Shown here piece by piece: positions 53,831-64,000 of a DNA stretch of 64,000 nucleotides. Under the pieces are notes generated by a model. The model had not been told where the DNA came from and searched no databases. It worked only from the letters and a program-made list of their open reading frames with translations. Source of the stretch: Bugula neritina (taxonomy: Eukaryota; Bryozoa; Gymnolaemata; Cheilostomatida; Bugulidae); NCBI GenBank assembly GCA_964035545.1, contig OZ037766.1:8069722-8133721 (forward strand), in the 5' to 3' direction. The position numbers and the translations under genes were made by a program. Every line of letters begins with the position of its first letter. Position 1 is the first letter of the stretch.

Positions 53831-54335
53831 CTTCAATTTGACCAATTTGAATTTCAACCTGGAGTTGGAGCTCCAGAAAATTTAGAGATCAAACCAATAC
53901 GCCACTATTATAATTATTACTATACAATATACATCATACATATTGCTAAACACAGATTTGCTAGATATAAAGCTAGTTCAATAAAAAGTGAAAGTTAGGT
54001 TGCTAATTTTTAACAATTCCACTTACCTAAAACAGAAGTTTTAACCGTAATTGCGCGCCATTTAGACGTCATGTCCTAATAACCAATTACATTAAACCAT
54101 CATTCATACAAATGATGTCATAAGCATGAAAGGTCACAACCTTTGGGGCATGCCGGGTAAAAAATAACCATTGAGTGTTGATGTTAGCAATAGTAAGCCG
54201 ATTTGCGATTGAGTGTTTTTATTTTGTTGACAACTCAAAATAAAAATCGAAGCATTTTTTCAACTTTGCTTCTTGTGATAATCCTTAGCATTTTAATGGT
54301 ATATGACTTTAGTAACTTCAAAACCATTTTGTCTT
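53831..54335. other. 5' flank of the PHD finger gene
   Basis: About 500 bases with no exon seen. They probably include the promoter and 5' UTR of the gene starting at 54336. Confidence 0.5.
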
Positions 54336-57190
54336 ATGGATGGTCAAGCTTCCACAATAAATTTTAAGGGTAAGTACTAAGTACTCAGTACTGAGAGTGA
54401 CACTCACACGGACACTCACACTGACACAAACTGTGACTCTGAGTGCTAACAATAATAGTAATACTAAATCTAATAACTATAAGTATAAGTGAAATACTAA
54501 TACTAATACTACTAGTAATAGAGTAATACTAATAGTAATATTAATAATAATACTAATAGTCAATATGAATAACATTCAAATTTGGTATTACTATTTAATA
54601 TTACTGGTATTTACTATTTTAGTATTTAGTATTTAATATTACTAATAGTAATACTATTACTATTAGTGAGTATTACTATTAGATTTAGTATTACCACGTC
54701 TAAAATACAAATGTAAAAGATAATTAAAAAAATGAATTAGAAATACAAAGCAAAAAACTACATTTTGATTTTAAATATAATGATATTATCACTAGGGAGC
54801 AGCCGTGGTCTAAAGGTTAGAACGCATGGCGTAGTAAATACGAAGTCATGAGCTCAAACTCCAGTAAAGGCCATTGATGATTTTAAAAAGAGCATTTAGT
54901 CATAATCGCTCTTGTGCTTCATATGAATAACTATAAGTCTGTAACTCACTCATTAGGTTAATGTAACTGTTACAAACTTAAGGTACTCAAAAGCTTTGCT
55001 GCATTGTTATTTTTTTATTTTAAATGTTATAAAATAAGTATAATATTGTGATTGTTTAGTAATCAACTTGATATACTATACTAGTAATTCATATTTATTT
55101 TATTTATTCATGGTAGGCCTATCAATAATATTATAACGAATATCAATATAAGCTAGAGGTTAATCGGTGAGGCTGTGTAACTGTGAGACTTAGACCAAGT
55201 GACAATTTCTACCTGGTTAGTTGTTAGGTTGATTATTTAAGAACTTAGCAATGACACTGCTATTTTTAGTAATAATAATAATTATTAGTTATTTTGAATA
55301 GTAATAATTATAGCAAAACTAAGATTATGGTGTAAATATTTATGCTATTAATTATTGAAATCAAAATTAAATCGGCATCTAGTTTTTTTGTTGGATTTTA
55401 ATTTTTAGAATAATGGCTTACTTATATTAGAAATTGTTTACAACCGTTATTCAATAAATTTTAAAACATCAGCCTGGTGTTACAGTAGTACTGACATTGT
55501 TGCACCTGTGTATTACAGATTAAAGATATGCATTAAAAATGTATGAGTATCAGACTTGATACTGCTATCAATTTTATAATCACTTATTGGAACTTTTAAT
55601 TTATGGTTACAGTACTAGTTATCATTTTGTATTAACTAATTTTACATAAATTTAAAATAATAGATATAGATGATTATTCAGTTGAATAATAAGTTGATTT
55701 CATTGCCATAATACGTCTGTTTCTATACTCTGTTTAATTATAGACCTTCAACTGTATTGTTTATCCAGCTTACTAGTTTTATTAACTCTTAGTATTTTAG
55801 AGCTGTTAATTTTACAGAGACTGTAGTATCTAGCTTTTTTTATTACCAAAAATTATAAAAAACTATATATTTAAAAATGGATCTAACCTAACACATGGCA
55901 ACTCAATATTAAACATATCTCAAATCGCTTACAAGCCAAGTATTAGGGTTTCATGAATTGGCAAATATTGGATCTATTTAATATGATCAATATTTTATTT
56001 TCTTGGGCTGGTACACGGCAAAATTCATCAGGCAATATAATAGTTTGACTTGACCAAGGTTTTAGCTTAAAAAACGAGGGGTATCTAATGAAATATATTT
56101 TTATTTTAGTCCGCCAGCCTGGCTTGCAAGGTTCTTCTTTGAAACGGTCATCTCCAAGTATTTTTGGGCAGCCTAAGGTATGTATGTTGTTTAGCCACAC
56201 TGACTTCCAGAGTTGTTTACTGTAGTATTTCAATTTATCAGTAATTTCCAAAATCTTTACTTTCAAACTTTAGCAACTAGTCATACACCTTTTCTACTCA
56301 AGCAATAAATGAAAGGCATATAAAATAATAAGCTATAGCCTAATTAGAATTTCAAATAGTAAATTTATCATAAATGTTAAGCACAGTGGACACACTTTTC
56401 TATATACATGATAATGTAAATGAAGCATGTCCTGCATTTATTTTGGTGAGCTTAAGGCATAGAAAGCTAACTTGTACCTTTAAAATATGTTGAACATGCT
56501 TGTACTTTATTGTAGGCTAAAGTTGCTCGATCTAAAGGAACTGGGCGAACAAAGCAGGACTTTTTAGATTTTTGTTTAGCTGTGCTGGAATATGCGGAAT
56601 ACCAACCTGAGGAAACAGAGGAGGTAAATACTGTTAACATGTACTGTGTTAAACTAGGAAATCAAGCTGAAACTGTATTATAAACGTCATGTTTGTGTTT
56701 CTAGGAGCCAAGAGCAGGCCAGCCCTACAAGACACACGATATGTCAGGTATGGCAAGTGATGGTCTAGGAGGCACCAGTGACTCAAGCAGCTCTAATAGC
56801 GCACATCGATATGATGGTTCTTCGGCTGCTGCAGCTGTGTGCTCATCTAGTGCATGCTCGTCTGAAGGTATAAACATATATAATTCATAGGCTTTTATGT
56901 TGTTTAAATGACTGAGTATTTCGATATAATTTTGTTGAAGGTCAATTCAAAGAAATCAATGGTCTGTTTTAGAAGATGAAGTAATCACATGTTTTTGTAA
57001 AAAACCGTTTGCCAATCGTGCAATGATACAGTGCGGAAGTTGTGAACGGTGGATACATTTTTCCTGTGCTAAAGTGAGAAGGTCACACATTCCAGAAGTG
57101 TACATATGTATCAAGTGCCGTGAACCTTCGCGGACAGCCAGGAAATCAGGAAGGCCACGGATGGAAAAGAAGTTCGTTGACGACGTATAA
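54336..57190 (+). CDS. PHF13/PHF23-type PHD finger protein
   Basis: Chromatin reader; vertebrate PHF13 and PHF23 bind H3K4me2/3 through a C-terminal PHD finger. Exons: 54336-54369, 56110-56177, 56516-56623, 56705-56867, 56973-57190, giving 196 residues. Residues about 34-70 (ARSKGTGRTKQDFLDFCLAV, then LEYAEY) match the conserved N-terminal helix box of PHF13/23. A Ser-rich acidic linker follows. The PHD finger at about 128-175 has the full C4HC3 set: CFC, CGSC, HFSC and CIKC, with the aromatic W of RWIHF. The tail is basic. It is much shorter than the vertebrate proteins (about 300-400 residues), mainly in the linker. The 11-codon first exon and 1.7 kb first intron are the least certain part; exons 3 to 5 are firm. 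Confidence 0.87.
54375..54690. repeat. hexamer array in intron 1 of the PHD finger gene
   Basis: It begins right after the splice donor with GTACTAAGTACTCAGTACTG and ACTCACAC-type words, then ACTAAT/AGTAAT and TATTAC/TATTAG words to about 54690. Same repeat type as elsewhere. Confidence 0.75.
54795..54985 (+). mobile_element. tRNA-derived SINE
   Basis: The first 70 bases resemble a tRNA: GGAGCAGCCGTGGTCTAAAG with an A-box-like stretch, an anticodon-arm-like part, and a degraded B box (GAGCTCAAACTCC). This is followed by unrelated sequence rather than a clean acceptor stem, as in a SINE with a tRNA head. It lies in intron 1 of the PHD finger gene. The right end is not defined; it could be a lone tRNA pseudogene. 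Confidence 0.5.
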
Positions 57191-58267
57191 TATAGCTATG
57201 TTACGCACTTGCATCATGTCTATTTAAATACTAAAGCGCTCTATATAACACTATGCAATTGCAGATGATCTGTATTAGACATGTTGTTTCCGCAAAGCAA
57301 TATTTTTGTATCATCACATGTGTGATATTAGTAACTAGAATGCATAAAACAAAGTGCAAGATTAGTATTTAAACAGATTGTTCATTTCGGTCTCATGTAC
57401 ATACAACAAAAGCACATTTCTTGTTGACAGCCTCAGTTTATTTTAACTAAAATCTTAATAACATTATGTCCAATGCCGGGCATTTGTTCTAGTTTATCTC
57501 TCTGTTAAAACTTGTTTCAGGATAAATTGTTTGATGATAAAACTCTAAGCTAATGATTTTACAAAATCCTTGTGTCACCCAAAGTTTTTACTATTGTGAT
57601 AGCTGAGCTAAAAGCACTTTAATAATTTGTTGACATTCCTTTATTGGGCCAACATTATTTTCAATTTTTCTCAGATTGAACTGTTTGTAAGCCTAATATT
57701 TCATTAGCTTGGTATCTCATCTTTCAAACTTGCCCATAAGTAATTTTACTCCTTATTTTTGATTTATTTGCATATGAAAAATGTAAATTGTGTTATTTCT
57801 ACAATAGCTGCCACAGTAAAAGTTACTTCTTAGTTTAAAGATTGAGATTTTTATTATATGGTTTACAAATTTATGCCAGTAATATTTGACAAATTGCATT
57901 TAGCACCAATCTTGTAAATTTTATGTAGCTTTGAGTCAACAGCAAACTTATGCAGGACGACTGTTTATTTTGTAGTCAGGGTGCATGGGCAATCAATAGC
58001 TGTATCATCTATATTATACTCAAATTATTCTTTGTACATAATAAAACTAGATTATTGTATTGAAATTTAAAAGATATTACATTGTCATCTATCTCTCTTG
58101 GAAATGCAAAATACAATGAATTGAAGGAGGCATTTTGTCATTTATAAAGCTATAACAAGATCTTGAAAAGACTATAATATTAAAAGATGTTTTGGCAACT
58201 GTAACAATTATGAAACACAGTTATTCTAAGGCCAGCCTGATTATTGTTAAATTAAGCCAACTTCAAC
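57191..58267. other. shared 3' flank of two convergent genes
   Basis: The PHD finger gene (plus) and METTL1 (minus) end here tail to tail. About 1.1 kb of AT-rich sequence that should be 3' UTR of one or both; no exon seen. Confidence 0.55.
58040..58045 (+). terminator. candidate poly(A) signal of the PHD finger gene
   Basis: AATAAA about 850 bases after the stop codon and about 220 bases before the convergent METTL1 stop codon. An earlier, non-canonical site is equally possible. Confidence 0.35.
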
Positions 58268-60164
<1,897 letters not shown>

Positions 60165-60384
60165 TGTGTTTTCTGAAATTTCACGAGATTCAGATAATAA
60201 CTTTAAGGATATTTTACAGAATTCTTTTAAAAATCAGCAAAAAGTAATATAAAAATAAATTAAAATATAGCTGCGATACGGATATGTAATTTACATACTT
60301 TTAGCCTTTGGCTTTAGGCCTATGACAGTGAGTGTGACTCAACAGTAACACAAAATAAAACATTCATAAACTTTGATTCTAACA

Positions 60385-60600
60385 GTAACTAGTAGTAGTA
60401 CTACTACTAACTTTAAGTTAAAAGTAAGACTGACTCACAGTATAAAGTGAGTATATCATTACTATTAGTATTAGTATAAGTATTACTATTACTATTAGTA
60501 TTACTATTAGTATTACTATTACTATTAGTATTACTATTAGTATTACATTTACTGACTTAGAGTTAGAGTTACACTTACAGTTAGTACTACTTGAACGTTG
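60385..60600. repeat. hexamer array (TATTAC/TATTAG)
   Basis: One of the most regular stretches: TATTAC and TATTAG units in mixed order at about 60460-60545, flanked by looser ACTTAC/AGTTAG words. The open frame on the minus strand here is a translation of the repeat (alternating Val/Ile/Leu). Confidence 0.85.
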
Positions 60601-60893
60601 AGCTCGAAGAAAGCAATAAAAACATAAGATACAGTTCATAAAATATACTTGAAAGCAAAATAATCATCAACTAATGACACTTGTTACACACCCGCCACTG
60701 TCTAGTATTAAAATAATGCTGAATGAGAAAACTTCAACTAAAAGTAAATCATTGCTACAATTATTTTGCGCTCGTGAGAGCTAGCGGAAATGATGTATAA
60801 AAAGTTTTACATGCAATTGTTGACTGTGGCCCTAAAAACCTCTAGTTAATAATAAAATTAGTTAAGAATACGTAATTATTAAAAATATTTTAA

Positions 60894-61000
60894 AGCAGCA
60901 CCGAGCGTGAAGTGACTGAGTGCAATTTTTTGGAAATCTCAAGTTGGGGCACAAATGCGTACACAAATACTCCGCTCAATCAGCCTAACTCGGTGCTGCT
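60894..61000. repeat. 107 bp inverted-repeat element
   Basis: AGCAGCACCGAG at 60894-60905 and its exact reverse complement at 60989-61000 bound a 107 bp segment. It could be a very short MITE or a hairpin. No clear target duplication was found. Confidence 0.5.
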
Positions 61001-61199
61001 TCTAGCGGTTTCATAATTATTACAGGTACTTTTTAGTGATTACATTTAGTTTTACTATAAAAAGTGATTTAATAATTCACTTACTTTTACTTTTAGTTTT
61101 ACCGATTTAATTTTATAGTTACTTTCTCATAATGATTAGATTTGTTTAAAATAGTCAAACCCAATAGAATATCAGTATAGGAATTTTACCTTTTCAACA

Positions 61200-61700
61200 G
61201 TAGAACTAGTAAGTAGTACTAGTACAACTATTACTATTAGTATTAGTATAAATATTTATATAATATTAATAAAATTAAATATTATATTTAATATAGTTAT
61301 AGTAATTATACTAAAATTATAGTGCTACTACTACTACTAGTACTAGTAGTTTTAAATAGTAGATAATCATATTCATAATAATATTATTAAATTGATATAA
61401 ATTAAATCATTAAATGAGGATATTGAGTATAAAAAATAAATATTTCATGGTAATGCTGATACTGATATAAAATTATTATTAGTTTTACATTTGCTAATAC
61501 TAATAGTAATACTAATACTAATAGTAATAGTAATACTAATAGTAATATTGCTAGTAGTACTGACAGAATTACTATTACTATTAGTATTAGTAGTTAGTAT
61601 TAGACATTACTATTAGTAATAATATTATTATTAATATTAGACTTAGTAATACTAATAGTAATACTCATAGTGATAGTAATTTTGAGTGATAGTCATACTT
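61200..61700. repeat. hexamer array (ACTAAT/AGTAAT and TATTAC/TATTAG)
   Basis: Both complementary word families occur here: TATTAG near 61235, AGTAAT/ACTAAT near 61500-61550, then TATTAC/TATTAG near 61570-61600 and AGTAAT again near 61645. The array therefore switches strand at least twice. Confidence 0.8.
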
Positions 61701-62271
61701 TAACTTATGGTATAACTGTTATAGTTATAGTTGTAATAATACTGATGATTCTTTATCATTATGATAATAATGGCGAATATGATAATTTATAATTATAACT
61801 GATACTACTAGGATTATACTTAAAAGTTAGTTAGTAAGTAATAACTTATATTCTCATGTTGAGTTAAAGTAGTAGTATTCCACCAATAGCAAAATAATTT
61901 GACTTAACTCTAAGACTAGGCTAACTTTAGGACTACAAGTACAAGTGCCATCTGTCGTTACCTGTCGAATTTTTCTTCACACGAAACCACCCTGTTGAGT
62001 AGAAGGAATGTGCCACATTTTTAATGATAAGTTTCCATGTATGCATCTATAGTCAGTAAATACATATTCAAAAATAATTTACAGTGGATTCAAAACAGGC
62101 CTGCTTAAGCTGTCTGTGATAAGAATGTAGTATGGGTTTGTGCTGAGGCTGCTCTATTTGATCTAATGTTAACGTCTTCAATTGTCCGTGGTAAAAGAAA
62201 GACTATTGTAATATTTATTTTTGGTTTGCCACTGTTGCCTCAAAATTTAAGCAGTTTATTAGCAAGAGTTA

Positions 62272-62648
62272 AGGCCTGGCCTCACGATCGTGAAAATCAC
62301 ACGAAACTCATTTGACAATTTCGTGAGTAATTCTCTCGTTATGACCAGCCACACACTCGTCGGACGAAACACCTAATAAATGTCAGTGATTGAGTCTTGC
62401 ACAAGATACAAACAGCAGAAAATTGCCAAAAAGAGAACACGGTAGAAATAAAATAATTACTGTTGTTAAAATTCTATTTACCAATCAAATGGTGCTTATC
62501 GTCGATTGTGATTTTTCGCCCATCGTCATCGTTGTGTACACCCAACGAAGACGATTTCGTTTGAATTTCCTCAAATTTTCTCGTACGATTGCTCTTTCGT
62601 GTCAAATAGACGATTTCGTGTGATTCTCACGATCGTGAGGCCAGGCCT
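62272..62648. mobile_element. MITE with 35 bp terminal inverted repeats, Harbinger-like
   Basis: 377 bp. The left end reads AGGCCTGGCCTCACGATCGT and continues to CACGAAA; the right end is its reverse complement over about 35 bases with one mismatch. The flanks are TTA at 62269-62271 and 62649-62651, a 3 bp target duplication of the TWA type used by PIF/Harbinger elements. Too short for a transposase; the 77-residue frame inside is not a gene. It lies about 500 bases upstream of the TAF11 start codon. Confidence 0.85.
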
Positions 62649-62651
62649 TTA

Positions 62652-63123
62652 GTCAGTAGATTTGTTTTGCAATGCTGTGTTTAACCAACTCTGATTCTCT
62701 GCGAAAGCGTGACAGCCCAATCACTTTTAAGTGATAACTGCTAGTTTTCAATAATTGGTAATCATAACGTATAATCATAATAATTATGCAGACTCAAATA
62801 AAGATTGAGATTATGGTTACCACATAACGTTGATTTTTTACTTCTAATTTGTTTTAAGGAGTTTATGAAAAGTTTAAGTTTATATATTCATAACTTCAAT
62901 CATTGACCGGGTTTGACCATGACTGCATAGCTACATTTGTAACTATAAGCTACAGTTATGGCTTATTTAGATAAGACTTGACTAGCCATTCGAGGTTATT
63001 ATGAGCTGAATTGCTAAGATGTGCATTCTAGCAAAATATTGCCAACAGTTAGTGTTACAAACAATATGATTAAATAGTTCCCAAGGTGACACTTTAATTA
63101 TATTTTATAGGTCAGCTTTAGAA
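62652..63123 (+). other. 5' flank and probable 5' UTR splice site of TAF11
   Basis: A splice-acceptor-like TTTTATAG ends about 12 bases before the TAF11 ATG, so a non-coding first exon may lie upstream, perhaps near the MITE. Nothing else is recognised. Confidence 0.45.
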
Positions 63124-63646
63124 ATGGCTGATGAACCACCAGCTAAGGCGCAATGCTTAGACGAAAATGCTGCTGACATGTTTCCTAGTAATAGTGACAG
63201 TAAAGCAGAACCCTCTACTAGTTCAGCTGAACCATCAACTGGAGAAAAAGCTGTAGACATAGAGCAAATGCGGAAGGATAGGCAGATGAAAAAGGAGGAG
63301 GAACGAAAACGCATGCAGTAGGTGTCACATTTTTTGTAAATGAAACTTTGCATTATTAGTAACCCAATTTATTTGTTTTTGTTATATACACACACTCACA
63401 CTCACAAGCAAGGTTACCATAGATATCTTGTCCAAAAAATGAACAGGTTCAGATAAATTTTGCAGTTTTTTTTTTCAATAGATGCATTATGTATGTCCAG
63501 TTCTGACAGTTGTCCAAAGGTATAGAATTGCAAATGGATTGAATTTTTTTATCTGCAGGATTCTGGTGTCTAATTTTTCCGAAGAGCAGCTAAACAGATA
63601 TGAAATGTATAGAAGGGCCTGTTTTCCTAAAGCATCAGTAAAACGG
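63124..63646 (+). CDS. TAF11: TFIID subunit TAF11, 5' part (runs off the window)
   Basis: Histone-fold subunit of the general transcription factor TFIID, paired with TAF13. Two coding exons are visible: 63124-63317 and 63559-63646, both GT-AG with phase kept, giving 94 residues. The N-terminus is acidic and Ser/Pro-rich ([11 protein letters not shown]), then charged ([19 protein letters not shown]). The conserved core begins [19 protein letters not shown] and FPKASVKR, which is nearly invariant at the first histone-fold helix of TAF11. The remaining helices must lie right of 64000. The start is the first Met in the exon, after a probable acceptor. Confidence 0.93.
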
Positions 63647-64000
63647 GTAAGTTATACTAACAGGTTTGTGCTAATGCTTAAGATCAATTTAGATTTATCA
63701 CTCACAAAGTCATAATAACTTGTTTATCATGTGCTAGTGCAATTTAAACAGATTTTTTAAAAACACCCTGTGTGCATTATTAATGAATCACTTGCTTGCT
63801 TGTCTTACTGAAATATGTAGGCTTTCGATCAATTGTGTTAAACATGATGTGATAACTCACTATATCAGAATCACTAAAGCTAGTTTCTATGTACAATAAG
63901 AAACATATAAATACTCTAACATGCATACTTGAATACTATAAGTATATTGTAAAATATTTAGTTGATGCAAACGATTACTGGAACATCAGTGTCTCAGAAT

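Larger units (their letters stand above)
60165..62271. other. spacer between divergent METTL1 and TAF11, left part
   Basis: It should contain the METTL1 promoter next to 60165. The rest is repeats: hexamer arrays at about 60385-60600 and 61200-61700 and a short hairpin element at 60894-61000. No exon is recognised. Confidence 0.5.

Noticed and set aside
54795-54865. Functional tRNA gene
   Set aside because: The B box is degraded and no clean acceptor stem closes; a SINE or tRNA pseudogene is more likely.
62390-62623. 77-residue open frame
   Set aside because: It lies entirely inside the 377 bp MITE and resembles no transposase.

Overview
The window is animal nuclear DNA: it is AT-rich, carries multi-exon protein genes with GT-AG introns of about 0.1 to 3 kb, and is rich in transposable elements and simple repeats. 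The gene set (phosphoglucomutase, a FERM-domain protein 4.1, fused PAPS synthase, AAGAB, TIPIN, PHF13/23, METTL1, TAF11) is that of a metazoan. I cannot assign the phylum from sequence alone; an invertebrate genome fits best.

Layout, left to right. 1-4455: the last visible intron, or 3' flank, of a phosphoglucomutase gene, holding a 1.3 kb TA-flanked inverted-repeat element whose ends carry long G/C homopolymers. 4456-13673 (-): phosphoglucomutase, ten exons, lacking only its last exon. 13674-16720: spacer with degenerate hexamer repeats. 16721-24799 (-): protein 4.1/coracle-family cytoskeletal linker, eleven exons. 24800-29342: long spacer, again with hexamer arrays. 29343-35413 (+): complete bifunctional PAPS synthase, twelve exons. 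36743-40905 (+): eight-exon gene of unknown function, probably of the DUF4476 family, with a truncated LINE in intron 2. 42898-45005 (+): AAGAB. 45449-48365 (-): TIPIN, tail to tail with AAGAB. 49064-53564: a Ty3/gypsy LTR retrotransposon with seemingly identical 232 bp LTRs and a 5 bp target duplication, inserted into a hexamer array. 54336-57190 (+): PHF13/PHF23-type PHD finger gene with a tRNA-derived SINE in intron 1. 58268-60164 (-): METTL1. 62272-62648: a 377 bp Harbinger-like MITE. 63124-64000 (+): 5' part of TAF11, running off the right edge.

The host genes are mostly unrelated housekeeping functions: glucose phosphate interconversion, sulfate activation, vesicle adaptor assembly, replication fork protection, tRNA m7G methylation and basal transcription. 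They do not form a pathway. AAGAB next to TIPIN may be an old linkage, since I recall both on human chromosome 15. The unusual content is in the non-coding and mobile part: degenerate period-6 arrays at nine or more places, where the variable base is mostly C versus G; the homopolymer-ended foldback element; and a retrotransposon that looks recently active, with one open-frame break in a T run.

Gene models were joined by hand from splice-site consensus, reading phase and family knowledge. No search or transcript data were used.
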